44,418 bases of DNA from NCBI GenBank assembly GCA_903905655.1, contig CAIVHG010000044.1, forward strand, positions 1-44,418, in the 5' to 3' direction. The notes under the pieces were generated by a model. That model did not search any database, was not told where the DNA came from, and saw only the letters and a program-made list of their open reading frames with translations. The translations under genes and the position numbers were made by a program. Below are positions 36,571-44,418 of the stretch, in pieces; within the stretch, counting starts at the first letter, position 1; every line of letters begins with the position of its first letter. The DNA is from an uncultured beta proteobacterium. GTDB taxonomy: Bacteria > Pseudomonadota > Gammaproteobacteria > Burkholderiales > SG8-41.

Positions 36571-37227
36571 ATGAATATCTCAAATCATACGACAGCGGCA
36601 TTGATCCTGCTATCGGTGTGCGCGCCAACGCTGGCCGCCGAGGTCAATCTCAACGGCGTGGTCGGCAACCGCGCGCTCATCGCCATCGACGGCGGCAAGC
36701 CGCGCTGGATCGTTGCAGGCGACGCGACCCCCGAAGGCGTGAGGCTGGTGAGCGTGCAGGGCCAGTCTGCAGTGATCGAGATCGGTGGCAGGCGCGAGAC
36801 GCTCACCCTGGGCATGAGCGCGCGGCTGGGCGGCGCCAGCGCTGCCGCCAACGGATATCAGAGCGTTACGCTCGCCGCCGACAGCCGCGGGCACTACCTG
36901 ACAACGGGGATGATCAATGGCGTCGGCGTGCGCTTCCTGGTCGACACCGGCGCATCGATGGTCTCGATGAGCAGCATCGAAGCCGCGCGTCTGGGCATCA
37001 ACTACGCGGCAGGTGAGCGCGCCGCGGTATCCACTGCAAACGGCGTTGTGGCCGCCTACAAGGTGAAGCTAGACCAGGTGCGTGTGGGGGATGTAACGCT
37101 CACCAATGTCGACGGCATGGTGCAGGCTGGCGCCAACCTGCCGATCGTGCTTCTAGGCATGAGCTTTCTGAACCGCATGGAAATGAAGCGCGAGGGCGAA
37201 ACTCTGGTCCTAACCAAGCGCTACTAA
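36571..37227 (+). CDS. Exported retropepsin-like aspartic protease (clan AA)
   Basis: This 218-residue protein has a signal peptide (residues 1-23, cleavage likely after APTLAA) and a C-terminal retropepsin-like domain with the active-site DTGAS at 125-129 (FLVDTGAS) and a matching strand ending in IVLLGMSFLNRM. It fits the TIGR02281 family of secreted or periplasmic aspartic proteases. Residues 24-95 form a separate small domain rich in beta strands (VNLNGVVGNRALIAID, then SVQGQSAVIEIGGRR), reminiscent of regions in type II/IV secretion proteins. One DTGAS per chain implies a dimeric active site. The target is unknown. Confidence 0.85.
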   Translation: MNISNHTTAALILLSVCAPTLAAEVNLNGVVGNRALIAIDGGKPRWIVAGDATPEGVRLVSVQGQSAVIEIGGRRETLTLGMSARLGGASAAANGYQSVTLAADSRGHYLTTGMINGVGVRFLVDTGASMVSMSSIEAARLGINYAAGERAAVSTANGVVAAYKVKLDQVRVGDVTLTNVDGMVQAGANLPIVLLGMSFLNRMEMKREGETLVLTKRY

Positions 37228-37261
37228 AACATAACGCGGCACGTAACCGGCGACGTCGTCC

Positions 37262-38500
37262 CTAATCGCCGTCCTCATCGAACGCGAGCAGGTGCCCGAA
37301 CTTGCTGCGTTTGGTGGCAAGATATTTACGGTTGGATGCGCGCGGCGCGATATCGATCGCGACGCGGTCGGCGACCGTGAGCCCATATTCTTCGAGCGCG
37401 CTCACCTTCTCGGGATTGTTCGTGATCAGGCGCACCCGGCGCACGCCGAGGTCAAAGAGTATATGGGCGCCGACCTTGAAATCGCGCAGATCCGCGGCGA
37501 AGCCCAGCGCATGGTTCGCCTCTACGGTATCCTGCCCCTGATCCTGCAACGCATAGGCGCGCATCTTGTTGAGCAGGCCGATGCCGCGGCCTTCGTCGAA
37601 CATGTAGACGATGACCCCGCTGCCCGCCTCGGCAATCATCGCCATCGCCGCTTCGAGCTGCTCGCCGCAGTCGCAGCGCTCGCTGCCGAAGACGTCGCCG
37701 GTCAGGCATTGTGAATGCAGGCGCACCAGCGTGGGCACCTCGGGATCGATGCTGCCCTTGAGCAGCGCGACGTAGAGCGTACTATCCAGATCGTCGCCGT
37801 ACACCATGAGTTTCCACTCGCCGCTCGCGCGCGTCGGCAGCGTGGTTTCGGACTTGCGCCGCACCTGGCGCTCGTGCCGGCGGTAGGCGACAAGATCCGC
37901 AATCTTCAGAACTATGATGCCGTGGAGCGCAGCGAATTTTTCCAGATCCGGCATGCGCGCCATGCTGCCGTCTTCGTTCATGATTTCGCAGATCACGCCA
38001 GCGGGCTTGAGTCCCGCCATGCGCGCGAGATCGACCGCGGCCTCGGTATGTCCGCGCCGCGCCAGCACGCCGCCGTCGACCGCGCGCAAAGTCTGCATCC
38101 GTCCCGGGCGCACCAGGTCGCCGGACCGCGTGCCGTCGGCGATCGCAACTGCGATGGTGCGCGCGCGATCATGCGCGGACATGCCCGAGCGCACGCCTTC
38201 ACGCGCATCGATCGGCGTTGCGAACGCAGTCGCGAAGCGCGTCGAGTTGCCCTGCTCATCGGTGATCAGCGACAGGCCAAGTTCGCGCATGCGCGCTTCG
38301 GTCAGCGCGAGCGACACCAGCCCGCGCCCATGAGTCGCCATGAAGTTGATCGCCTCCGGCGTCGCGCGCTCTCCGGCGACGAACAGATCGCCTTCGTTCT
38401 CGCGATCCTCGTCATCGACCAGGATGAGCATATGCCCTTTGCGCACCTCGGGCAGAATGTGCTCGACGATGAGTTCGCTGGTGCGTGCCAGTTCGCTCAT
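37262..38500 (-). CDS. ribBA: Bifunctional DHBP synthase / GTP cyclohydrolase II
   Basis: This 412-residue bifunctional enzyme starts both branches of riboflavin synthesis. The N-terminal DHBP synthase has DDEDRENEGDL (about 29-39) and RRGHTEAAVDL. The C-terminal GTP cyclohydrolase II has the zinc site HSQCLTGDVFGSERCDCGEQ (zinc cysteines in QCL and CDC) and EGRGIGLLNKMRAYALQD. Both halves look intact, unlike some proteobacterial RibBA with a degenerate second half. It lies 91 bases after dxs on the same strand; I saw no FMN riboswitch upstream. Confidence 0.95.
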   Translation of the reverse strand: MSELARTSELIVEHILPEVRKGHMLILVDDEDRENEGDLFVAGERATPEAINFMATHGRGLVSLALTEARMRELGLSLITDEQGNSTRFATAFATPIDAREGVRSGMSAHDRARTIAVAIADGTRSGDLVRPGRMQTLRAVDGGVLARRGHTEAAVDLARMAGLKPAGVICEIMNEDGSMARMPDLEKFAALHGIIVLKIADLVAYRRHERQVRRKSETTLPTRASGEWKLMVYGDDLDSTLYVALLKGSIDPEVPTLVRLHSQCLTGDVFGSERCDCGEQLEAAMAMIAEAGSGVIVYMFDEGRGIGLLNKMRAYALQDQGQDTVEANHALGFAADLRDFKVGAHILFDLGVRRVRLITNNPEKVSALEEYGLTVADRVAIDIAPRASNRKYLATKRSKFGHLLAFDEDGD

Positions 38501-38591
38501 GCCAAACCCTGAATGACTCGCTCGTCGAGCATGTAGCTAGCGAATGGACTGTCCATGATGCGCCTTCGTTTCGATATCGCCGGCAAGTATA

Positions 38592-40439
38592 CTACTCGCT
38601 CAGTCGCTCTCGTATGGCAGCCTCGATGCCGGCCGCATCGAGCCCGCAGCTCGCAAGCTGCAGCGCCTGATCGCCGTGATCCACGAAACGGTCCGGCAGT
38701 CCGAGCTGCAGCACCTCGGTCTTTATGCCCTGCCGCTGCAGAAACTCGAGCACCGCGCTGCCAGCACCGCCCATCACTGCGTTTTCTTCGATGGTCACCA
38801 GCAGGTCGTGGCTGGCGGCGAGCTCCATCACCAGCGCCTCATCGAGCGGTTTGACGAAGCGCATGTTGGCGAGCGTGGCATCGATTTTCTCGGCCACTGT
38901 GCGCGCCGGCCACACCATGCTGCCGAACGCGAGCAGCGCGACGCTCCCGGACCCGGGAGCGTCCGCGCAGCGGCGCCGAATTTCTCCCTTGCCGATAGGC
39001 AGCGCGCGCATTTCCTTCTCGACCTTGACACCCGGGCCTGTGCCGCGCGGATAGCGCACGGCGGCCGGCGCATTCATCTGAAAAGCAGTGTAGAGCATCT
39101 GACGGCATTCATTCTCATCGGCCGGCGCCATCACCGTCATGTTCGGCAGGCAGCGCAGATACGAGATATCGAAACTGCCGTGATGCGTCGCTCCGTCCGC
39201 GCCAACCAGTCCGGCGCGGTCGATGGCGAGCACCAGCGGCAAATTCTGGATCGTGACGTCGTGTATCAATTGATCGTAAGCGCGTTGCAGGAACGTCGAA
39301 TAGATCGCTACCACCGGCTTGTAGCCTTCGCACGCGAGCCCTGCGGCAAACGTAAGCGCATGCTGCTCCGCGATACCGACATCGAAATACCGTTCCGGGT
39401 ACTCTTCGGAGTAGCGCACCATGCCGGAACCTTCGCGCATCGCCGGGGTAATGCCGACCAGCCGCTCGTCCTGTGCTGCCATGTCGCACAGCCAGTCGCC
39501 GAACACCTGGGTGTAGCTCGGTGTGCCGCCGCTCTTGCCGCCGACGATGCCGTCGCCCGGCTTGAACTTGGAGACGCCGTGATAGAGCACCGGATCCGCT
39601 TCGGCGAGCTTGTAGCCCTGGCCCTTCTTCGTCACCACGTGCAGAAACTGCGGGCCCTTCAATTCGCTGATGTTCTTCAGGGTCGGGATCAGCGCGTCGA
39701 GGTCGTGGCCATTGATGGGCCCGATGTAATTGAAGCCGAACTCCTCGAACATGGTGCCTGGAGTGACCATGCCTTTGACGTGCTCTTCGGCGCGCTTGGC
39801 AAACTCGCCGAGCACCTTGGTACCGGCGCGCCGTGCGGCCGCATAGACGTGTCCGGACATGAGCTTCGCCAGATATTTATTGAGCGCGCCCACCGGATGA
39901 GAGATCGACATGTCGTTGTCGTTCAGGATCACGAGCAGGTTCGCGTCGGACGCGCCGGCGTTGTTGAGTGCCTCGTACGCCATGCCTGCGGTCATCGCGC
40001 CATCGCCAATGATGGCAACTACGTGGCGCGGCACGCCGGCCAGCTTGGATGCCACCGCCATGCCATGCGCCGCGCTGATCGAAGTGCTGGAATGCGCGGT
40101 GCCGAAGGTGTCGTACTCGCTCTCGTCGCGGCGCGGAAATCCCGAAAGGCCCCGCCACTGGCGCAGCTGCGCCATGGCTGCACGGCGGCCGCTCAACACC
40201 TTGTGACCATAGGTCTGGTGGCCCACGTCCCACACCAACCGGTCGTGCGGCGTATCGAACACATAGTGCAGCGCGATCGTCAGCTCCACCGTGCCCAGAT
40301 TGGACGACAGGTGCCCGCCGGTCTGGCTCACCGACTCCAGCAGGAACTGGCGCAACTCATGCGCAAGCTGGGGCAGCTGCTTGCGGTCGAGCCGGCGCAG
40401 ATCGTGCGGATCGTTGATGGTATCGAGCAGATCGTACAT
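38592..40439 (-). CDS. dxs: 1-deoxy-D-xylulose-5-phosphate synthase
   Basis: This 615-residue thiamine-diphosphate enzyme makes DXP from pyruvate and glyceraldehyde phosphate, the first MEP step. TPP-binding motif [15 protein letters not shown] starts at residue 145; DVGIAEQHA carries the activating Glu; His43 (GGHLSSNLG) is the active-site His. I start at the ATG at 40437-40439; a GTG seven codons upstream is possible, and neither has a clear ribosome-binding site. Last of xseB-ispA-dxs. Confidence 0.96.
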   Translation of the reverse strand: MYDLLDTINDPHDLRRLDRKQLPQLAHELRQFLLESVSQTGGHLSSNLGTVELTIALHYVFDTPHDRLVWDVGHQTYGHKVLSGRRAAMAQLRQWRGLSGFPRRDESEYDTFGTAHSSTSISAAHGMAVASKLAGVPRHVVAIIGDGAMTAGMAYEALNNAGASDANLLVILNDNDMSISHPVGALNKYLAKLMSGHVYAAARRAGTKVLGEFAKRAEEHVKGMVTPGTMFEEFGFNYIGPINGHDLDALIPTLKNISELKGPQFLHVVTKKGQGYKLAEADPVLYHGVSKFKPGDGIVGGKSGGTPSYTQVFGDWLCDMAAQDERLVGITPAMREGSGMVRYSEEYPERYFDVGIAEQHALTFAAGLACEGYKPVVAIYSTFLQRAYDQLIHDVTIQNLPLVLAIDRAGLVGADGATHHGSFDISYLRCLPNMTVMAPADENECRQMLYTAFQMNAPAAVRYPRGTGPGVKVEKEMRALPIGKGEIRRRCADAPGSGSVALLAFGSMVWPARTVAEKIDATLANMRFVKPLDEALVMELAASHDLLVTIEENAVMGGAGSAVLEFLQRQGIKTEVLQLGLPDRFVDHGDQALQLASCGLDAAGIEAAIRERLSE

Positions 40440-40553
40440 AGCGCTTAGTTGCCGCGGCACGCAGGTGAATGCATTGCGCGCCTGGACCCGCAGGTCGGTA
40501 AACTCTGTGATGCAAAGAACATCATCGTGCGATCGCCGGTTGATACTTTAAGT

Positions 40554-41456
40554 TCAAAATTGCCGCAGCACGACGAAATCAGCGAGCTGCCGCAGGCGCA
40601 ACGCACGCTCACCCAGGTCATCCAATGCGCCCAGTGCATCGCGATGCAGCTCGCGCGCGAGTTTTCTGGCCTCGCTGTTGCCCAGCGCACTCACGTAGGT
40701 AGGTTTGCCCTGGTCCGCGTCCTTGCCCGCGGTCTTGCCAAGCGTCGCCGTCGTGCCTTCGGCATCCAGCAGGTCATCGATCACCTGGAATGCCAGCCCG
40801 ATGCACTTCGCGAAATGGTCGAGTGCACCCAGTTCCGATGCAGCTACCGCCGTCCCGCAGTGTGCTCCCAGCAGGGTCGCCGCGCGAATCAATGCACCGG
40901 TCTTGTGAATGTGCATGTTCTCGAGTTCCGGCACGCTCAGCGTCGTGCCCACCGCTGCCAGATCGAGCGCCTGCCCTCCCGCCATCCCGCGCGATCCGCT
41001 CGCGCGGGCGAGCAGCTTCACCATTTCGAGTTGCCGCGACGGATCATCGCTGAGCCGTTCCTCCGCAAGCAGCTGAAACGCGAGGCTCTGCAGGGCGTCA
41101 CCTGCGAGCAGCGCAGTCGCTTCGTCGAATTCGACGTGACAGGTTGGCTTGCCCCGGCGCAACACGTCGTTGTCCATGCATGGCAGATCGTCGTGAATCA
41201 GCGAATAAGCATGTATCAGTTCGACCGCCGCGCCCGCGGTTGCCACACGTTGCGGATCTGCACGCGTACATTCGCCGGCAGCAAATGCAAGTAGTGGCCG
41301 CACGCGCTTGCCGCCGCCCAGTACCGCGTAGCGCATCGCCTGATGCAGACGCACCGGTGCCACTTCGGGCCTGGGCAACGCCGCCTCGAGCCGCGTTTCG
41401 ATGCGGCGCTGCTGCACGCTTGCCCAGTGCTGAAAATCAGGGAGATTCGTCGTCAC
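40554..41456 (-). CDS. ispA: Farnesyl diphosphate synthase (polyprenyl synthetase)
   Basis: This 300-residue prenyltransferase condenses IPP with DMAPP/GPP. The first aspartate-rich motif DDLPCMDND is at residues 89-97 and the second, FQVIDDLLD, lies near 223-231. The start is GTG at 41454-41456, overlapping the xseB 3' end by 20 bases; no ATG precedes the conserved region appropriately. It supplies FPP for undecaprenyl phosphate, which MurJ's substrate carries. A gap of about 115 bases precedes dxs. Confidence 0.94.
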   Translation of the reverse strand: MTTNLPDFQHWASVQQRRIETRLEAALPRPEVAPVRLHQAMRYAVLGGGKRVRPLLAFAAGECTRADPQRVATAGAAVELIHAYSLIHDDLPCMDNDVLRRGKPTCHVEFDEATALLAGDALQSLAFQLLAEERLSDDPSRQLEMVKLLARASGSRGMAGGQALDLAAVGTTLSVPELENMHIHKTGALIRAATLLGAHCGTAVAASELGALDHFAKCIGLAFQVIDDLLDAEGTTATLGKTAGKDADQGKPTYVSALGNSEARKLARELHRDALGALDDLGERALRLRQLADFVVLRQF

Positions 41457-41679
41457 CGGCTAAGTTCTTCAAAGTACCGGCTTCCAGTACCTTGACTTGC
41501 TGTTGTGCGTCCGCGAGCTGCGCCTGACAGTACTTGAGCAGTTCCGCCCCGCGTTTGTACGCGCCCAACGATTGCTCGAGCGAGAGCTGCCCGCCCTCCA
41601 TGCGCGTCACGATGGTTTCAAGTTCCGCCAGGGCGGTCTCGAAAGTGGGATTGGCGTCGGCTTTGGCTGGCTTGGACAT
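41437..41679 (-). CDS. xseB: Exodeoxyribonuclease VII small subunit
   Basis: This 80-residue helical protein is the small subunit of exonuclease VII, which binds XseA. The family core is FETALAELETIVTRMEGGQLSLEQSL followed here in parts (about residues 13-38), then AYKRGAELLKYCQ. Start at the ATG at 41677-41679; an ATG 12 codons upstream adds a non-family N-terminus. First gene of xseB-ispA-dxs, with a candidate promoter at 41796-41825. Confidence 0.92.
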   Translation of the reverse strand: MSKPAKADANPTFETALAELETIVTRMEGGQLSLEQSLGAYKRGAELLKYCQAQLADAQQQVKVLEAGTLKNLAGDDESP

Positions 41680-42264
41680 AGAGACTGGGCGCCTAAGGTA
41701 ACCATCGAGCGCCATCGCAGGCAGCTAGTGCGTGCTGACGAGCGCGTGGAGTCGGATGCCCTGAGCAGGAACGGGTATAAGGCCGGAAAATGTTTAACAT
41801 AGCGCAATCATGGGCCTCTGGTCAACGTAAAGCGCGAGGCGGGAGCCGCGCGCGCCAGCGCTATTGCAATGTGCGTAGAATCCGCGGCGAACTCCGGGCC
41901 ACATGCTACGCATGCGGCGACAGAGCCGGCAGCGCCCTCACCCACTTGCGCATGAAGGACATTCGACAACGTGCAGCGACGATTGAGTGCCGGACGTTCA
42001 TCCAGCGCGCGGACGCACCGCGGTTCCGCACATCCACGCACTGTGGGAATCCCGGAGTGGGCCAGCAGTCTGACTGCCTGCAACACCCGCCCGCAGGTTT
42101 TCGATGCATATAGGTATGGGTTTGCAATTCCGGCGCTGCTGACCGGATAAAAACAGATTGCCTTTTGCCGCGAATAAAGCGACAATTGCAAATTCCTAAG
42201 GGCTTGTAATCAAATGCTTTTAAAGCCCAGGCCGCACACCCTGACCATCTAGAGACTTCGCTGT
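41680..42264. other. Divergent intergenic region, xseB to Rieske gene
   Basis: About 585 bases, the longest gene-free stretch in the window. Open frames on both strands have no recognisable family features. The xseB promoter lies at 41796-41825. The last 150 bases before the Rieske gene are AT-rich (around 42140-42220) and may hold its promoter, but I could not match a -35/-10 pair. No RNA gene or repeat is evident. Confidence 0.5.
41796..41825 (-). promoter_or_regulatory. Candidate promoter of xseB-ispA-dxs
   Basis: On the minus strand TTGACC (41820-41825) and TATGTT (41796-41801) are separated by 18 bases. Transcription would begin near 41790, with a leader of about 110 bases before xseB. 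Confidence 0.45.
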
Positions 42265-43371
42265 ATGTCCAACCTCGCCAGCCTCCCGCCGCTGACTGAG
42301 ACGTCTCCGCAGCTTTCCGTTGATTGGTACTTTGATCCGCAGATACATGCGCTCGAACAGCGTCTGCTGTTTGAACAAGGCCCGGGATACGTGGGGCACG
42401 AACTGCTGGTGCCGGAGCAGGGTGATTTTCATGCATTGGAGTGGATGAGCAACGCGAAGATCCTGGTGCGCAACGAGCGCGGCGTGCAGCTCCTGAGCAA
42501 CATCTGCCGCCACCGCCAGGCAACGCTGCTCGAAGGCCGCGGCCGCGCCAGAAACATCGTGTGCCCGCTGCACCGCTGGACCTACGGACTCGACGGCAAG
42601 CTGCTGGGCGCCCCGCATTTTCCCGCCAATCCGTGCCTCGATCTCGGCAGTTCCCCGCTGCAAAACTGGAATGGGCTGCTGTTCACGGGCCAGCGCAACG
42701 TTGCCCAGGATCTCGCCACACTGGACGCGCGAACCGATCTCGATTTCTCCGGCTACGTGCTGGACCGCGTGCAGACCGACGATTACCAGTGCAACTGGAA
42801 GACGTTCATCGAGGTCTACCTCGAGGATTATCACGTCGTGCCGTTCCATCCAGGGCTCGGAAATTTCGTCAGCATCGACGACCTGGATTGGCAGTTTGGC
42901 GAATGGTTTAGCGCTCAGACCTGCGGCATCAAGAAGGGGCTGATGCGCGCCGGCACACCGGTATACGAGAAGTGGCACGAAGTATTGCTGCGCTATGACA
43001 ATGGGCAGCTACCCCGGCATGGAGCGATCTGGCTTACCTATTATCCTAACGTCATGGTCGAATGGTATCCGCATGTGCTGGTAGTCAGCACGATCGTGCC
43101 GCGCGGGCCGCTCGCCTGCAGCAACGTGGTCGAGTTCTATTATCCCGAGGACATCGCACTGTTCGAACGCGAGTTCGTCGGCGCACAACAAGCCGCGTAT
43201 CAGGAAACAGCAGTCGAAGACTTTGAAATCTGCAGGCGCATGACCGAAGGCCGCCACGCCTTGTACCTGCAGGGCATCAACGAAAGCGGCCCTTACCAAT
43301 CGCCGATGGAAGACGGCATGCGCCACTTCCACGAGTTCCTGCGCCGCCAGCTCGCGCCCGGACTTCGCTGA
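42265..43371 (+). CDS. Rieske non-heme iron oxygenase, alpha subunit-like
   Basis: This 368-residue protein has a Rieske [2Fe-2S] domain with Cys81-x-His83 and Cys100-x2-His103 (CRHR and CPLHRW), and a catalytic domain with the mononuclear iron site Glu187-x2-His190-x4-His195 (LEDYHVVPFH). A Glu takes the place of the usual Asp that links Rieske and iron centres, as in the choline monooxygenase/GbcA branch. These enzymes hydroxylate or demethylate small organic substrates. No reductase or ferredoxin gene is near. It is divergent from xseB, an arrangement I recall as recurrent in betaproteobacteria. The substrate is unknown. Confidence 0.88.
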   Translation: MSNLASLPPLTETSPQLSVDWYFDPQIHALEQRLLFEQGPGYVGHELLVPEQGDFHALEWMSNAKILVRNERGVQLLSNICRHRQATLLEGRGRARNIVCPLHRWTYGLDGKLLGAPHFPANPCLDLGSSPLQNWNGLLFTGQRNVAQDLATLDARTDLDFSGYVLDRVQTDDYQCNWKTFIEVYLEDYHVVPFHPGLGNFVSIDDLDWQFGEWFSAQTCGIKKGLMRAGTPVYEKWHEVLLRYDNGQLPRHGAIWLTYYPNVMVEWYPHVLVVSTIVPRGPLACSNVVEFYYPEDIALFEREFVGAQQAAYQETAVEDFEICRRMTEGRHALYLQGINESGPYQSPMEDGMRHFHEFLRRQLAPGLR

Positions 43372-43376
43372 CTCGC

Positions 43377-43404
43377 GAGCCGCGCGCCTGACCGGATGCG
43401 GCTC
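43377..43404. terminator. Hairpin between Rieske gene and clpA
   Basis: GAGCCGC (43377-43383) pairs perfectly with GCGGCTC (43398-43404) across a 14-base loop, just after the Rieske stop and between convergent genes. No T-run follows on either strand, so it is at best a weak terminator. Confidence 0.3.
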
Positions 43405-43496
43405 AGAGCGCGCGCCACCAGATGCAGATTAGAGCCGGATGACTTTCCATGCCGGCATCAAATAACGCCGATGCCGATGCAGCAAGACGCCGCGAA

Positions 43497-44418
43497 TTAC
43501 GCGACGCTCGCCTCTTCCTCGCTGAACACAAGCCGCACCTGCTCTTTGCTGTCCATGTCCACGGTCACCTTGCCGCCGTTCGCAAGGCGCCCGAACAGCA
43601 GCTGGTCGGCAAGCGCGGAGCGTATCGTGTCCTGAATGAGGCGCGCCATCGGCCGCGCCCCCATCAGCGGATCGAAGCCTTTCTTCGCCAGGTAGGCCTT
43701 GAGCGCGGCGGTGAAGATCACTTCGACTTTCTTCTCGTGCAGCTGCTCTTCGAGCTGCATCAGGAACTTGTCGACCACGCGCATGATGATGTCATGATCG
43801 AGTGAGGCGAACGAAATGATCGCATCCAGGCGATTGCGGAATTCAGGCGAGAACGTGCGCTTGATCTCGGCCAGCTCGTCGCCGCTCTGCATGGCGGTGG
43901 TAAAACCGATCGTGCTCTTGGACAGCTCCGCGGCGCCGGCATTGGTCGTCATGATGATCATGACATTGCGGAAATCGGCCTTGCGCCCGTTGTTGTCGGT
44001 GAGCGTGCCGTGGTCCATCACCTGCAGCAGTATGTTGTAGACGTCAGGATGCGCTTTCTCGATCTCGTCGAGCAACAGCACCGAATATGGATGCTTGGTG
44101 ACCGCCTCGGTCAGCAGCCCGCCCTGGTCGAATCCGACGTAGCCAGGCGGCGCGCCGATCAGGCGCGACACCGCGTGGCGCTCCATATATTCCGACATGT
44201 CGAAGCGGATGAGCTCCACGCCCAGCACGTAAGCCAGCTGGCGCGCGACTTCCGTCTTGCCGACGCCGGTCGGGCCGGAGAAGAGAAACGATCCGATCGG
44301 TTTGGTCGGGTGCCCCAGACCGCTGCGCGCCATCTTGATGGAGGAGGCAAGCGCGTCGATGGCCTTGTCCTGGCCGAACACCACCGCCTTCAGGTCGCGG
44401 TCCAGATTGCGCAGCGAC
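43497..44418 (-). CDS. clpA: ATP-dependent Clp protease ATP-binding subunit ClpA (3' part)
   Basis: This is the C-terminal part of a ClpA unfoldase; the gene runs off the right edge (the frame stays open to 44418, reading LRNLDRDLKAVVFGQDKAID). It covers the second AAA+ domain: Walker A SGPTGVGKTEVARQLA, Walker B LLLDEIEKAHPDVYN, and the C-terminal small domain with GARPMARLIQDTI. ClpA feeds substrates to ClpP; ClpS usually lies upstream, outside the window. About 306 residues are visible. The start is not in the window. Confidence 0.95.
   Translation of the reverse strand, partial: SLRNLDRDLKAVVFGQDKAIDALASSIKMARSGLGHPTKPIGSFLFSGPTGVGKTEVARQLAYVLGVELIRFDMSEYMERHAVSRLIGAPPGYVGFDQGGLLTEAVTKHPYSVLLLDEIEKAHPDVYNILLQVMDHGTLTDNNGRKADFRNVMIIMTTNAGAAELSKSTIGFTTAMQSGDELAEIKRTFSPEFRNRLDAIISFASLDHDIIMRVVDKFLMQLEEQLHEKKVEVIFTAALKAYLAKKGFDPLMGARPMARLIQDTIRSALADQLLFGRLANGGKVTVDMDSKEQVRLVFSEEEASVA

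Noticed and set aside
38501-38591. FMN riboswitch before ribBA
   Set aside because: The 91-base gap is too short, and I do not see the conserved FMN riboswitch core.
38676-40448. 590-residue frame on the plus strand
   Set aside because: It is antisense to dxs, whose motifs are complete; no recognisable features in the opposite frame.
41808-42191. 127-residue frame upstream of the Rieske gene
   Set aside because: No ribosome-binding site or family motif, Ala/Arg/Cys-rich composition, and it overlaps the likely xseB promoter.

Overview
The window looks like a core-genome segment of a GC-rich betaproteobacterium. I judge this from gene content and order, not from database hits. Pointers are the assimilatory sulfate cluster cysI-DUF934-cysH-cysD-cysN-cobA divergent from cysB, the order ribF-ileS-lspA-ispH, xseB-ispA-dxs next to a Rieske oxygenase, and an argD-argF-argG run behind rpsT. 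I see no rRNA, tRNA, CRISPR array, insertion sequence, phage gene or toxin-antitoxin pair.

Layout. 1-5160: an AT-rich edge, a small Cys-rich oxidoreductase-like protein (-), then a solitary EF-G-like GTPase with its own promoter, an MFS exporter and a double hot-dog thioesterase (+). 5174-10144: a leftward five-gene operon for a GldA/GldF/GldG-type ABC system with a DUF4340 protein and a 64-residue unknown. 10613-12613: a crotonase lacking the usual hydratase glutamates, divergent from an AlgZ/LytS-type sensor kinase with no response regulator in the window. 12624-17888: ribF-ileS-lspA-ispH (-). 18364-22079: a metallo-beta-lactamase-fold hydrolase and two unlike MmgE/PrpD proteins (+), probably one catabolic operon of unknown substrate. 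22152-28115: the sulfate assimilation operon (-), with cysB (28233-29192, +) divergent across a 117-base control region. 29201-30736: murJ (-), divergent from rpsT (+). 31396-35744: argD, argF, argG, ppnP and yajQ (+). 35768-38500: a class I amidotransferase (-), a secreted retropepsin-like protein (+) and ribBA (-). 38592-41679: xseB-ispA-dxs (-). 42265-43371: the Rieske oxygenase (+). 43497 to the window end: the C-terminal part of clpA (-).

How the genes work together. CysD/CysN make APS, CysH reduces APS directly (it has the iron-sulfur cysteines of APS reductases, and no cysC is seen), CysI reduces sulfite, and CobA starts siroheme synthesis for CysI. ArgD, ArgF and ArgG are three late steps of arginine synthesis. 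Dxs, IspA and IspH belong to isoprenoid synthesis, and MurJ uses the lipid carrier that depends on it. RibBA and RibF bracket riboflavin/FAD synthesis.

Most of the window is ordinary. The parts least explained by known biology are the GldAFG-DUF4340-64 aa operon, the hydrolase/MmgE-PrpD trio (one member with a histone-like lysine tail), the Rieske oxygenase beside xseB, and the dyad just upstream of argD. I did not find a clearly new defence, mobile or RNA-based system.
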